This document shows positions 50,374 through 59,696 of a DNA stretch of 64,000 nucleotides, piece after piece (within the stretch, counting starts at the first letter, position 1; each line of letters opens with the position of its first letter). Both the position numbers and the translations under genes were made by a program. A model generated the notes under the pieces. That model was not told the DNA's origin. It did not search any database and worked only from the letters and a program-made list of their open reading frames with translations. Origin of the DNA: Bradyrhizobium sp. B097 (GTDB taxonomy: Bacteria > Pseudomonadota > Alphaproteobacteria > Rhizobiales > Xanthobacteraceae); contig NZ_CP152412.1 of assembly GCF_038957035.1 (NCBI RefSeq), positions 1,670,501 through 1,734,500 of the forward strand, in the 5' to 3' direction.

Positions 50374-51417
50374 ATGCATCTGAAAGCCCTGTTTCATTTT
50401 GCCGTCGCCGCAACCGTCGCGCTCGCTTCGTCCAGCGCCTTGGCGCAATCGGCCGCCGAGCCGGCATACGGACCGGAATTGCAGGGCTTCGATTATCCCT
50501 ATCCGGTCGAGCATTATCGCTTCAGCTCGCAGGGGCAGGAGCTCGACATGGCCTATCTCGACGTCAAGCCGGCGACGCCGAACGGCCAGACCGCGGTGCT
50601 GCTGCATGGCAAGAATTTCTGCGCCGCGACCTGGGACGGCACCATCAAGGCGCTCAGCGGCGCCGGCTATCGCGTGATCGCGATGGACCAGATCGGCTTC
50701 TGCAAATCCAGTAAGCCGGAGCGCTATCAGTTCACGTTCCAGCAGCTCGCCGGCAACAGCCGCGCGCTGCTGGCTTCGCTTGGGATCGAACACGCGATCA
50801 TGGTCGGCCACTCGACCGGCGGCATGCTGGCGATGCGCTATGCCCTGATGTATCCGGAGGCCACCGACCACCTGGTGCTGGTCGATCCGATCGGGCTCGA
50901 GGACTGGAAGACCAGGGGCGTGCCGTGGCTCAGCCTCGACGGCTGGATGCAACGCGAAACCCGCGTCACCGCCGACAGCATCCGCGCCTATGAACGCGCC
51001 ACTTACTATGCCGACACCTGGGATCCGTCCTACGAGACGTGGGTGCAGATGCTGGCCGGCATGTATCGCGGGAAGGGCCGCGCCGCGGTGGCGTCGAGCT
51101 CGGCGCGGCTCTACGACATGATCGCGACCCAGCCGGTGTTCTACGAGTTCGAGCAGATCAAGCCGCCGACGCTGCTGTTTGTCGGCGACAAGGACACCAC
51201 CGCGATCGGCAAGGACACCGCGCCGCCGGAGATCCGCAAGACGCTCGGCAATTATCCGGTGCTGGGCAAGGCGGCCGCGAAGCGGATACCGCATGCGCAG
51301 CTGATCGAATTCCCCGACCTCGGCCATTCGCCGCAGATCCAGGCGCCGGCGCGCTTCCACGAGGCGCTGCTCGGCTGGTTGCAGCATCCGGAAACCGGCG
51401 CGATGCTGGTCAAGTAG
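50374..51417 (+). CDS. Secreted alpha/beta hydrolase
   Basis: A 347-residue protein with a signal peptide (HLKALFHFAVAATVALASSS then ALA-QS). The nucleophile elbow is GHSTGG (Ser147), the oxyanion region LLHGKNFCAATW, an acid in FVGDKDTT, and a late catalytic His in DLGHSPQIQ. The family covers esterases, lipases and haloalkane-type hydrolases; this one is periplasmic by its signal. It is 27 bases before the PhzF-family gene on the same strand and may share its mRNA. Confidence 0.85.
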   Translation: MHLKALFHFAVAATVALASSSALAQSAAEPAYGPELQGFDYPYPVEHYRFSSQGQELDMAYLDVKPATPNGQTAVLLHGKNFCAATWDGTIKALSGAGYRVIAMDQIGFCKSSKPERYQFTFQQLAGNSRALLASLGIEHAIMVGHSTGGMLAMRYALMYPEATDHLVLVDPIGLEDWKTRGVPWLSLDGWMQRETRVTADSIRAYERATYYADTWDPSYETWVQMLAGMYRGKGRAAVASSSARLYDMIATQPVFYEFEQIKPPTLLFVGDKDTTAIGKDTAPPEIRKTLGNYPVLGKAAAKRIPHAQLIEFPDLGHSPQIQAPARFHEALLGWLQHPETGAMLVK

Positions 51418-51443
51418 CAACGGCGAGACAAGCGGGCGACATC

Positions 51444-52319
51444 ATGACGACAGCCGAGATGGTCAGCGTGTTCACGGTCGATGGGCAGGGCGGCAATCTC
51501 TGTCCGATCGTGGTCGATGCAAGCGGCATGAGCGCGTCCGAGATGCAGGACGTCGCGCGCCGCCATGGTCACGAGTCCGGCTTCGTATTGCCGGCGCAGA
51601 GCGACGATTTCGACGCCACGTTCCGCTTCTTCGTTCCGAACCACGAAATGGAGATGTGCGGCCACGCAACCATCGGCGCGCTCTGGCTGCTGGCGCGCCA
51701 TGGCAAGCTGCCCGGCGATACGATCCGGATCTCGACGCGCAGCGGCCCCGTGACCGGCTTCATCAGCCGGGATCGCAACGGCGAGCCAAGTGTCGAGATC
51801 ACCCAGCCGGCGGGAAAAACCGTTCCGCTCACTGATGCGCAACGCGATGACGTGCTTCGAGCGCTCGCGGTCGAGCCGGATGCGATCGGCGGGGCCGCGC
51901 CCTGCAATGCGGTCACATCGCGGATCAAGACCCTGATCCCGATGCTCTCTCCGGAAGCGCTGAATGCGCTGGATCCCGTGGCCGATGCCGTCGAAGCGGT
52001 GTGCGGCCGGATCGGATCGACCGGGCTCTATCCGTTCGCGGTGATCGACCGCGAGGCGCGCCTGTTCGAGGCGCGGCAATTCCCGCGCTCGTCCGGTTAT
52101 CGCGAGGATGCCGCGACCGGCATCGCGGCCGCGGCGCTCGCATTCGGGTTGCTTGATAGCGGCCTGGTCGCTCCCAACGACGACGAGATTCGAATCCTGC
52201 AGGGCCGGGCGATGGGGCGTCTGTCGGAGATCCGCGTCCGCATCGGCTTCGCCGGCGGCCGTGCGGTCGGTTGCCTGCTCGGCGGCAATGTCGTGCTGAT
52301 GGCCGCGCCGTCACACTGA
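51444..52319 (+). CDS. PhzF-family isomerase-like protein
   Basis: A 291-residue protein. It has the PhzF fold hallmarks: the N-terminal GGNLCPIVVDASGMSASEMQ, the catalytic-type Glu44 in RRHGHESGFVLP, FFVPNHEMEMCGHATIGALW, and the second-half echo REDAATGIAAAALAFGLL. PhzF converts DHHA in phenazine synthesis, but most homologues act elsewhere and no phenazine genes are present, so its reaction is unknown. It is convergent with the HxlR regulator gene. Confidence 0.88.
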   Translation: MTTAEMVSVFTVDGQGGNLCPIVVDASGMSASEMQDVARRHGHESGFVLPAQSDDFDATFRFFVPNHEMEMCGHATIGALWLLARHGKLPGDTIRISTRSGPVTGFISRDRNGEPSVEITQPAGKTVPLTDAQRDDVLRALAVEPDAIGGAAPCNAVTSRIKTLIPMLSPEALNALDPVADAVEAVCGRIGSTGLYPFAVIDREARLFEARQFPRSSGYREDAATGIAAAALAFGLLDSGLVAPNDDEIRILQGRAMGRLSEIRVRIGFAGGRAVGCLLGGNVVLMAAPSH

Positions 52320-52324
52320 ATGAG

Positions 52325-52837
52325 CTAGCTCGATTCCGCGGCGCGCTTGGCCCGCTCCCGCGCGCTGGCGTGCACCGGCGACGATTTCCGAGCACCGGGG
52401 CCCGGATGCACATGGACCGCCTTCGCGCTCAGCGGCTCGCCGCATTCCGAGCAGACCATGACAGGGTCGAACATCTTCCCGCAGGTCTTGTGTTCGTGCA
52501 GCAACGGCCGGCCGCGTGCATCGACCATGTGGATGTTGCCCCAGTGCACGATCGACATGATGATCGGATAGAGGTCGAGACCCTTCTGCGTCAGGATGTA
52601 TTCGTAGCGCTTCGGCGCCTCCTGATAGGGAATCTTGCGCAGCACGCCGAAGCGCACCAGCTTCTTCAGCCGGTCGGCGAGCAGATGCCGGGTGATTCCG
52701 AGCGATGCCTGGAAGTCATCGAACCTGCGGATGCGCAGGAAACATTCGCGCAGGATCAACAGGCTCCAGCGGTCGCCGATCACAGCGACGGTGCGGGCCA
52801 GCGAGCACGGCTCCTCCTCGAGGGTATCCCATTTCAT
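52325..52837 (-). CDS. HxlR-family transcriptional regulator
   Basis: A 170-residue protein; the ATG at 52837 has AGGAGA before it, ruling out the in-frame ATG at 52870. The winged helix is PCSLARTVAVIGDRWSLLIL, RRFDDFQASLGITRHLLADR and FGVLRKIPYQEAPKRYEYIL, with the N-terminal cysteine typical of HxlR. The C-terminus has HKTCGKMFDPVMVCSECGEP, a Cys-rich knuckle seen in one HxlR branch, perhaps zinc-binding. It is divergent from the CoA-catabolic operon, with repeated palindromes in the gap, so it is the likely operon regulator and may autoregulate. Confidence 0.9.
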   Translation of the reverse strand: MKWDTLEEEPCSLARTVAVIGDRWSLLILRECFLRIRRFDDFQASLGITRHLLADRLKKLVRFGVLRKIPYQEAPKRYEYILTQKGLDLYPIIMSIVHWGNIHMVDARGRPLLHEHKTCGKMFDPVMVCSECGEPLSAKAVHVHPGPGARKSSPVHASARERAKRAAESS

Positions 52838-52875
52838 CGGCGTCTCCTGCGATCTGCAACGGCATCGCACACAAA

Positions 52876-52891
52876 ATTCTAAAACAGAACT
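52876..52891. promoter_or_regulatory. HxlR-type operator half, near the HxlR gene
   Basis: TTCT-AAAAC-AGAA, an imperfect palindrome related to the perfect one at 52962. It lies about 40 bases before the HxlR start. Confidence 0.6.
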
Positions 52892-52956
52892 GACGTCATT
52901 TCAATAGGATGCCTACGCAGAGCCTGCCGCTCGGTCATTGGATGACAAATATCATA

Positions 52957-52984
52957 TTGACAGTTCTAAAATAGAACTTATGGT
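52957..52984 (+). promoter_or_regulatory. Putative promoter of the catabolic operon with operator in its spacer
   Basis: TTGACA (52957-52962), 16 bases, TATGGT (52979-52984). The spacer is essentially the perfect palindrome AGTTCTAAAATAGAACT (52962-52978). A repressor bound there would block polymerase. The first gene's ATG is at 53046. Confidence 0.65.
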
Positions 52985-53045
52985 CCGGACCACGATCAAC
53001 CGGCGGCAACAGGCGATTGCCGCCCATCGAAGGGAAGGGCGTTCC

Positions 53046-53684
53046 ATGGCTGCTCCGCTCAGGGTCGAATTCCATTTCGATTTCGGAAGCCCCAACGCCT
53101 ATCTCGCCGAGCTCGCGCTGCCCGGGATCGAGAGGCGCACCGGGGTCAAGTTCGACTACATCCCGGTGCTGCTCGGCGGCGTCTACAAGGCGACCGGCAA
53201 CATGTCGCCCGGCGAATCGCTGCGCGGCATCAAGAACAAGCCCGAATACAACGCGCTCGAGACCGAGCGCTTCCTGCGCCGCCATAACGTCACGAAGTTC
53301 GCCATGAACCCGTTCTTTCCGGTCAACACGCTGGCGCTGATGCGCGGCGCGGTGGCCGCGCAGTTCGAGGGCGTGTTCGAGTCCTATTTCCGGGCGGCCT
53401 ACACCCACATGTGGGTTGAACCCAAGAAGATGGACGACCCGCAGGTGTTCCGCGAGGCATTCCTGTCCTCGGGTATCGACATCGATCGTCTCATCGCCCG
53501 CGCCCAGCAGGACGACGTCAAGAAGAAACTGATCGACAACACCAGCGACGCGGTCGCGCGCGGCTCGTTCGGATCGCCGACGTTCTATGTCGGCAACGAG
53601 ATCTTCTTCGGCAAGGACAAGGTGCGCGAGGTCGAGGAAGAGATCGTCGCGCAGCTGGCTGCGGGGCAGCGCAAGACCGCCTGA
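53046..53684 (+). CDS. 2-hydroxychromene-2-carboxylate isomerase-like protein (DsbA-fold)
   Basis: A 212-residue protein; AAGGGAAGGG precedes the ATG at 53046. It is of the DsbA/kappa-GST fold: EFHFDFGSPNAYLAELALPG with Ser at the active-site position in place of CxxC, VKFDYIPVLLGGVYKATGN, and the C-terminal GSFGSPTFYVGNEIFFGKDK. HCCA isomerases use glutathione to isomerise a naphthalene-pathway intermediate; homologues act in other aromatic or CoA routes. It is the first gene of the operon under the HxlR-type operator. Confidence 0.85.
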   Translation: MAAPLRVEFHFDFGSPNAYLAELALPGIERRTGVKFDYIPVLLGGVYKATGNMSPGESLRGIKNKPEYNALETERFLRRHNVTKFAMNPFFPVNTLALMRGAVAAQFEGVFESYFRAAYTHMWVEPKKMDDPQVFREAFLSSGIDIDRLIARAQQDDVKKKLIDNTSDAVARGSFGSPTFYVGNEIFFGKDKVREVEEEIVAQLAAGQRKTA

Positions 53685-53733
53685 GCGGAAATTCCTCAAC
53701 ACAAGCCCGAAGGGCAGCGACAGGGAGGTTTGA

Positions 53734-55281
53734 GTGCAGGCGCCGATCCGGATTATCGAGGGAAGTGTGGAAGGCTTGCCGAACCGCCTCCACGAGGTGA
53801 TCGATCACCACGTCGCGGCGACGCCGGATCATCCGGCGCTGATCGACGACAAGGGGCGGCTGACCTATCGCGAGCTCGATCGAACGGTCGGCCGCGTCGC
53901 CGAGGCATTGCAGGCGCTGGGCATCCGCGCCGGCGACCGCATGATGATCGTGAGCGAGAATTCGATTCCGCTGGCCTGCCTGCTGCTGGCGGCGAGCCGG
54001 CTCGATGTCTGGTCAATCGTGGTCAATCCGAGGCTGTCGCCGCGGGAGCTGGATCAGATCAGGGATCACAGCGGCGCCCGCCGCGTGCTGCTGACTGCCG
54101 ACGTGTCGCAAGAAGCGGCCACCCATGCCGCGCGCTATGAGGCTGTTGTGCAGGATGTCGGCCCGCTCCGCGGCGTTGCCGTCACCGGCCTGAACTTAGC
54201 GACCACGGCCGAGCCGGTCGAGGCCGACGGCGCAAACCAGGTCGCGGTCCTGATCTACACGTCCGGCACCACCGGTACGCCGAAGGGCGTGATGCTGACC
54301 CATCGCAATCTGCTGTTCAGCGCCCGCGGCACCGCCGGCTTCCGCAAGATGGCGGCCGACGACGTGCAATATTGCGTGCTGCCGATCTCGCATATCGTCG
54401 GCATCTCGCTGCTGACGATGACCTTGATGGTCGGCGCCACCGTGCGGCTGGTCGCCAAATACGACCCGGCCGCGCTGGTCAAGGCGATGGCCGAGGAGGG
54501 CATCACGATCCTGAACGGAGTGCCCGCCACCTACCAGCGCCTGCTCGAATACCGGCGCAATGCCGGCCTGCCGAGGCTCGATCGCGGCCGGTTGCGGGTG
54601 ATCTCGGTGGCCGGTGCGCCACTCGATCTCGATCTCAAATCCCGGGTCGAGCAGGAGCTCGACCTGCCGCTGCTCAATGGCTATGGCATCACCGAATGCT
54701 CGCCCGGCATCTCGGGCGTCCGGCCCGATAATCCGCGGGCCGACCATGCGGTCGGCACGGTGATGCCGGGGTTGGAGGCAAAGCTGGTCGGTCGCGATCT
54801 GAAGCCGGTTGCATCGGGTGAAGTCGGCGAGCTGCATGTCCGCGGCCCGAACGTGATGCGCGGCTATTACCGCGCGCCTGATCTGACCGCAAAGGCGATC
54901 GACCCCGACGGCTGGTTCAACACCGGCGACCTGGCCCGCTTCGAGAATGAGGTCCTCTACATCGTCGGGCGCACCAAGGAGATGATCATCCGCTCCGGGT
55001 TCAACGTCTATCCGGCCGAGATCGAGGCGGTGCTGAGCACGCACGACGCCGTTGTGCAGTGCGCCGTGGTCGGCCGGCCGGTCGCGGGCAATGAGGAAAT
55101 CATTGCGTTTGTGCAGCTGATCAAGGGTTCGACGGCCACCGTGCAGGACCTGATGGCCCATATTGCCCCGCAACTCACCTCGTACAAGCGCCCGTCCGAG
55201 ATTATCCTGATGGACGTGCTGCCCGCGACATCGACGGGCAAGCTGCTGAAGCACAAGCTCGCGGAGTCGCTGCGCAGCTGA
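53734..55281 (+). CDS. AMP-forming acyl-CoA ligase
   Basis: A 515-residue protein starting with GTG; AGGGAGG lies 6 bases before it. ANL-superfamily motifs: the P-loop YTSGTTGTPKGVMLTH (about 174-190), GYGITECSPGIS, DGWFNTGDLARF, the hinge GRTKEMIIRSGFNVYPAEIE and catalytic Lys in STGKLLKHKL. It activates a carboxylic acid to the CoA ester, the entry step of the pathway encoded downstream. The chain length or ring nature of the acid cannot be read from the sequence. Confidence 0.92.
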   Translation: MQAPIRIIEGSVEGLPNRLHEVIDHHVAATPDHPALIDDKGRLTYRELDRTVGRVAEALQALGIRAGDRMMIVSENSIPLACLLLAASRLDVWSIVVNPRLSPRELDQIRDHSGARRVLLTADVSQEAATHAARYEAVVQDVGPLRGVAVTGLNLATTAEPVEADGANQVAVLIYTSGTTGTPKGVMLTHRNLLFSARGTAGFRKMAADDVQYCVLPISHIVGISLLTMTLMVGATVRLVAKYDPAALVKAMAEEGITILNGVPATYQRLLEYRRNAGLPRLDRGRLRVISVAGAPLDLDLKSRVEQELDLPLLNGYGITECSPGISGVRPDNPRADHAVGTVMPGLEAKLVGRDLKPVASGEVGELHVRGPNVMRGYYRAPDLTAKAIDPDGWFNTGDLARFENEVLYIVGRTKEMIIRSGFNVYPAEIEAVLSTHDAVVQCAVVGRPVAGNEEIIAFVQLIKGSTATVQDLMAHIAPQLTSYKRPSEIILMDVLPATSTGKLLKHKLAESLRS

Positions 55282-55338
55282 GGCTGAGCCGCCGTGTCGT
55301 CCGCAACATCGTTCACTCGAACAAGACCGGAGTACACC

Positions 55339-56076
55339 ATGCAGAAGAGAAACAAGACGGTCGCCGTCATTGGTGCCGGTGATTTCATCGGCGGCGAGAT
55401 CGCCAAGAAATTCGCCTCCGAAGGCTTCACGGTCTTCGCCGGCCGCCGCAACGGCGACAAGCTCGCGCCGCTGGTCAAGGAGATCGAGGCCGCCGGCGGC
55501 GAGATCCATGCGCGTTCACTCGATGCGCGCAAGGAGGAGGAGATCACGGCGTTCCTCAACGACGCAGACAAGCATGCGCCGCTGGAGGTCTGCATCTTCA
55601 ACATCGGCGCGAACGTCAATTTCCCGATCCTGGAGACCACCGAGCGCGTGTTCCGCAAGGTCTGGGAGATGGCCTGCTACTCCGGCTTCCTGGCGGGGCG
55701 CGAGGCGGCGCGGCTGATGACGGCGCGCGGCGAGGGCAACATCTTCTTCACCGGCGCGACCGCGTCGCTGCGCGGCGGCAGCGGTTATGCGGCCTTTGCC
55801 AGCGCCAAGTTCGGCCTGCGCGCCGTGGCGCAGGCGATGGCGCGCGAGCTCGGGCCGAAGAACATCCATGTCGCGCATCTGATTATTGATTCCGGCGTCG
55901 ATACCGAATGGGTACGGCAGCGCCGCATCGAGGCGCTCGGCCCGAACGCGCTCGACAATCCCGATCTGTTGATGCCGCCGGCTTCAGTCGCAACGTCCTA
56001 CTGGCAGCTCTACCAGCAGCCGAAGAGTGCCTGGACCTTCGAGCTCGAAATCCGGCCCTTCGGCGAGAAGTGGTAG
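55339..56076 (+). CDS. SDR-family protein of the operon
   Basis: A 245-residue protein; CGGAG precedes the ATG at 55339. Cofactor loop VIGAGDFIGGEIAKKF, where GAGDFIG replaces the usual TGxxxGIG, then FAGRRNGDKL and NIGANVNF in place of NNAG. Ser-type region FFTGATASLRGGSGYAAFAS, with Y-x3-K weakly present as YAAFASAKFG (Y-x6-K), so the active site is atypical. It lies between the ligase and the first acyl-CoA dehydrogenase, suggesting a reduction or hydroxyl-oxidation step, but it may be inactive as a classical SDR. Confidence 0.82.
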   Translation: MQKRNKTVAVIGAGDFIGGEIAKKFASEGFTVFAGRRNGDKLAPLVKEIEAAGGEIHARSLDARKEEEITAFLNDADKHAPLEVCIFNIGANVNFPILETTERVFRKVWEMACYSGFLAGREAARLMTARGEGNIFFTGATASLRGGSGYAAFASAKFGLRAVAQAMARELGPKNIHVAHLIIDSGVDTEWVRQRRIEALGPNALDNPDLLMPPASVATSYWQLYQQPKSAWTFELEIRPFGEKW

Positions 56077-56088
56077 GGAGCACGGCAG

Positions 56089-57270
56089 ATGGAGCTCGCG
56101 CTCTCTCCTGAAGACGCGGCGTTTCGCGACGAAGTCCGCGCCTTCATCAAGGACAATTATCCGGCGGAGATGCGCGTCCCCAATCCGGAGACCGACCTCT
56201 CCAAGGAGCAGATGCTGCTGTGGCATCGCATCCTGCACGAGAAGGGCTGGATCGCGCCGCTCTGGCCCAAGGAATATGGCGGACCCGGCTGGTCGATCAC
56301 CCGCCGCTTCATCTTCGAGCAGGAGACGACGCGCGCCGGCACGATGCCGCCGCTGGCCTTCAGCGTCACCATGGTTGGCCCCGTCATCTACACCTTCGGC
56401 AACGCGGCGCAGAAGGCGAAATTCCTGCCGCGCATTCTGTCCGGCGAGGATTGGTGGTGCCAGGGTTATTCGGAGCCGGGTTCCGGCTCCGATCTCGCCA
56501 CCGTCCGCACCAAGGCAGTGCGCGACGGCGATCACTACATCGTCAACGGGCACAAGACCTGGACCACGCTGGCGCAGCACGCCGACTGGATCTTCTGCCT
56601 GGTTCGCACCGATCCGGCCGCCAAGCCGCAATCCGGCATCTCGTTTCTCTTGATCGACATGAAGTCGCCGGGGGTGACGGTGCGCCCGATCATCACCATC
56701 GACGGCTCGCACGAGGTCAACGACGTCTTCCTGGAGAACGTCCGCGTCCCCGCCGAGAACCTGATCGGTGAGGAGAACAAAGGCTGGACCTACGCCAAAT
56801 TCCTGCTCGGCAATGAGCGCACCAGCATGGCCGGCATCGGCCGCTCGACGCGCTACATCGCGCGGCTGAAGAAGATCGTGAAGGCCGAGATCCCGGAAGA
56901 CGATCCGGCGCATCTCGAATTCATCCGGGATATCGCCCGCGTCGAGCTCGACGTGCTGGCGCTGGAAGCGACCGAGCTTCGGGTCGTCGCCCAGATGGCG
57001 CGCGGCATCGATCCGGGGCCGGCGGCCTCGCTGTTCAAGATCCGCGGCACCGAGATCTTCCAGGATATCACCGAGCTGACCCATCGGGCGATCGGCAATG
57101 ACGGGCTTGCGATCCGCGAGCATCCGGTCAGCGCCAATCACTTCATGCCGGGGCCGGACTACGGCCACACGGCGTCGGAGAAATATCTCAACTCGCGCAA
57201 GCTCTCGATCTACGGCGGATCGAACGAGATCCAGCGCAACATCATCGCCAAGGCGGTGCTTGGTCTCTAG
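56089..57270 (+). CDS. Acyl-CoA dehydrogenase 1
   Basis: A 393-residue flavoenzyme 12 bases after the SDR. Family segments: WIAPLWPKEYGGPGWSITRR, WWCQGYSEPGSGSDLATVRT (the FAD/substrate motif), YIVNGHKTWTTLAQHADWIF and the C-terminal SIYGGSNEIQRNIIAKAVL. It introduces a double bond alpha-beta to the CoA ester. The pairing with a second, shorter ACAD downstream recalls heteromeric ACADs of steroid and ring-degrading pathways, where the two subunits make one enzyme. Confidence 0.93.
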   Translation: MELALSPEDAAFRDEVRAFIKDNYPAEMRVPNPETDLSKEQMLLWHRILHEKGWIAPLWPKEYGGPGWSITRRFIFEQETTRAGTMPPLAFSVTMVGPVIYTFGNAAQKAKFLPRILSGEDWWCQGYSEPGSGSDLATVRTKAVRDGDHYIVNGHKTWTTLAQHADWIFCLVRTDPAAKPQSGISFLLIDMKSPGVTVRPIITIDGSHEVNDVFLENVRVPAENLIGEENKGWTYAKFLLGNERTSMAGIGRSTRYIARLKKIVKAEIPEDDPAHLEFIRDIARVELDVLALEATELRVVAQMARGIDPGPAASLFKIRGTEIFQDITELTHRAIGNDGLAIREHPVSANHFMPGPDYGHTASEKYLNSRKLSIYGGSNEIQRNIIAKAVLGL

Positions 57271-57341
57271 AGCATGATGCTCAAACAAGGCGTTGGAGCG
57301 CATCGCAGCGCGCTTCAGCAGCAGCGGCACGAGAGGATCGG

Positions 57342-58472
57342 ATGGATATCCAGTTCACGGAAGAGCAGGAATTGTTGCGGTCCAGCGTGCAGCGGCTGCT
57401 TCGCGACAATTATGGTTTCGACGCGCGCCGCAAGATCGTCGCGAGCGAGGACGGCTTCAGCCGCAAGCATTGGGCCGAGTTCGCCGACCTTGGTCTGGTC
57501 GCCGCGCCGTTCTCCGAGGCCGCCGGCGGGCTCGGCGGCGGGCCGCTGTCGACCATGATCATCATGCAGGAGTTCGGCCGCCATCTCGTGGTCGAGCCGT
57601 TCGTCGAGACTGTTGTCGTTGCGGGTGGCTTGCTCGAGCAGGCAGGCTCCGGCGCCCAGAAGCAGGCCTACATCGCCGACATCATCGCTGGATCGAAGCT
57701 CTGGGCGCTGGCGTGGACCGAGAGGGGCTCGCGCTTCGATCTTGCCACCGTCACCACGACAGCGCGCCGGGACGGCAACGATTATGTCCTCACCGGCGAG
57801 AAGACGGCGGTGCTGGCGGCACCCTGGGCAGATTATCTGATCGTCTCCGCCCGCACCTCGGGCCATCGTCACGATCGCGGCGGCGTCAGCCTGTTCGTGG
57901 TCGATCGCCGCGCCGCCAATCTCGATCTGCAGAGCTTCAAGACGATCGATGGCCGCCGGGCGGCCGAGATCAGCCTGCGCGGCGTACGCGGCGAACTGCT
58001 CGGCCGGGAAGGCGAGGGCGTCGCCGCGCTAGAGGCCTGCCGCAACCGGGCGATCGGCGCACTCTGTGCCGAGGCGGTCGGCGCGATCGGCGAGCTGAAC
58101 GACGCGACACTCGACTATTCCAAGACCCGCAAGCAGTTCGGCGTCACGATCGGCAGCTTCCAGGTGCTGCAGCACCGGATGGTCGACATGTTCATTGCGC
58201 ATCAGGAGGCGCTGTCCCTGATGCAGCACCTCAGCCTCAGTCTCAGCGACGACGAGGCCGGCATCTCCCGGCTGGCCTCGGGCGCCAAGTCCAAGATCGG
58301 CTATGCCGGCAAGTTCGTGGCCGACCAGGCGGTGCAGCTGCACGGCGGCATGGGCATGACCGACGAGCTCAATGTCGGCCACTACTTCAAGCGGATTTCC
58401 TCCATCAACATCCAGTTCGGCGATCCCGCCTATCACGTGCTGCGTTTCGCGCAGCTCGACGCGGTCGCATAA
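57342..58472 (+). CDS. Acyl-CoA dehydrogenase 2
   Basis: A 376-residue protein, more divergent than ACAD 1. N-terminal SVQRLLRDNYGFDARRKIVA and WAEFADLGLVAAPFSEAAGG; middle LWALAWTERGSRFDLATVTT, where SRFDLA replaces the usual GSGSDLA; C-terminal YSKTRKQFGVTIGSFQVLQH and QLHGGMGMTDELNVGHYFKR. The altered flavin-site motif is typical of the second subunit in heteromeric ACADs. It follows ACAD 1 by 71 bases and precedes the thiolase by 15. Confidence 0.9.
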   Translation: MDIQFTEEQELLRSSVQRLLRDNYGFDARRKIVASEDGFSRKHWAEFADLGLVAAPFSEAAGGLGGGPLSTMIIMQEFGRHLVVEPFVETVVVAGGLLEQAGSGAQKQAYIADIIAGSKLWALAWTERGSRFDLATVTTTARRDGNDYVLTGEKTAVLAAPWADYLIVSARTSGHRHDRGGVSLFVVDRRAANLDLQSFKTIDGRRAAEISLRGVRGELLGREGEGVAALEACRNRAIGALCAEAVGAIGELNDATLDYSKTRKQFGVTIGSFQVLQHRMVDMFIAHQEALSLMQHLSLSLSDDEAGISRLASGAKSKIGYAGKFVADQAVQLHGGMGMTDELNVGHYFKRISSINIQFGDPAYHVLRFAQLDAVA

Positions 58473-58487
58473 GCCAGAGAGGCAAGC

Positions 58488-59675
58488 ATGTCACAGGATG
58501 CAGTCATCGTTTCCACCGCGCGCACCGGCGTCGGCAAGGCCTATCGCGGCGCGCTCAACAACACCGACGGCCCGACCCTGGCCGGCCATGTGATGGCCGA
58601 AGCCGTCAAGCGCGCCGGCATTGCGCCCGGCGAGGTCGAGGACGTGGTGATGGGCTGCGCCATGCAGCAGGGCACCATGGTGATGAACGTTGCGCGCAAG
58701 GGCGCGATCCGCGCCGGGCTTCCCGTCACGGTTGCCGGCACCACGATCGACCGGCAATGCGCCTCCGGGCTGCAGGCGATCGCGGTCGCCGCCCGCTCGG
58801 TGATGCTAGACGGCGTCGAGATCGCGATCGGCGGCGGCATCGAATCGATCAGCCTGGTGCAGAACGAGCACATGAACCGGTTCCATGCCGTCGACGACGA
58901 GCTGATGGCGATGAAGCCCGAGATGTACATGTCGATGCTGGAGACGGCGGAAGTGGTCGCCGAGCGCTACGGGATCGGCCGCGACAAGCAGGACGAGTAC
59001 AGCCTGGAATGCCAGCGCCGCGTCGGCGCCGCGTTGCAGGGCGGTCGCTTCAATGAGGAGATCGTGCCGTTCACGACCAAAATGGCCGTGGTCAACAGGG
59101 ACACCAAGGAAGTCAGCTTCCAGCAGGTGACGCTGGCGAAGGATGAAGGCCCGCGGCCGGATACCACGGCCGACGGCCTCGCCAAGATCAAGCCGGTGTT
59201 CGAGGGCAAGACCATCAGCGCCGGCAATGCCAGCCAGCTCTCGGACGGCGCCTCGGCCTGCGTGATCATGAGCGACAAGATCGCCGCGCAGAAGGGGCTG
59301 AAGCCGCTCGGCATCTTCCGTGGCTTCGTCGCTGCCGGCGTCGAGCCGGACGAGATGGGCGTCGGCCCGGTCGCGGCGATCCCGCGGCTGTTGAAGCGGC
59401 ACGGTCTCAAGATCGACGACATCGATCTCTGGGAGCTCAACGAGGCCTACGCGGTGCAGGTGATCTATTGCCGCGACAAGCTCGGCATCGATCCGGACAA
59501 GCTGAACGTCAATGGCGGCTCGATCGCGATCGGCCATCCCTATGGCATGACCGGCGCGCGGCTCACCGGCCACCTCCTGATCGAGGGCCGGCGGCGCAAG
59601 GCAAAATACGGCGTGGTGACCATGTGCATCGGCGGCGGCATGGGCGCGGCCGGCCTGTTTGAAATCGTCCACTGA
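58488..59675 (+). CDS. Acetyl-CoA acyltransferase (thiolase)
   Basis: A 395-residue thiolase. The nucleophile Cys about 90 is in [16 protein letters not shown]; the other catalytic parts are [20 protein letters not shown] (His) and [18 protein letters not shown] (second Cys). [20 protein letters not shown] is the usual loop. It cleaves a 3-ketoacyl-CoA with CoA to release acetyl-CoA, closing the beta-oxidation round. It sits 15 bases after ACAD 2. Confidence 0.94.
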   Translation: MSQDAVIVSTARTGVGKAYRGALNNTDGPTLAGHVMAEAVKRAGIAPGEVEDVVMGCAMQQGTMVMNVARKGAIRAGLPVTVAGTTIDRQCASGLQAIAVAARSVMLDGVEIAIGGGIESISLVQNEHMNRFHAVDDELMAMKPEMYMSMLETAEVVAERYGIGRDKQDEYSLECQRRVGAALQGGRFNEEIVPFTTKMAVVNRDTKEVSFQQVTLAKDEGPRPDTTADGLAKIKPVFEGKTISAGNASQLSDGASACVIMSDKIAAQKGLKPLGIFRGFVAAGVEPDEMGVGPVAAIPRLLKRHGLKIDDIDLWELNEAYAVQVIYCRDKLGIDPDKLNVNGGSIAIGHPYGMTGARLTGHLLIEGRRRKAKYGVVTMCIGGGMGAAGLFEIVH

Positions 59676-59696
59676 CCGGAAACGCGGGAGAAATTT

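Noticed and set aside
51444..52319. Phenazine biosynthesis
   Set aside because: Only a PhzF-fold protein is present; no other phz genes are nearby and the family is functionally broad.
57293..59056. Open frame of about 590 codons overlapping ACAD 2 and thiolase
   Set aside because: Arg-rich and motif-free, in another frame of two genes with intact catalytic motifs.
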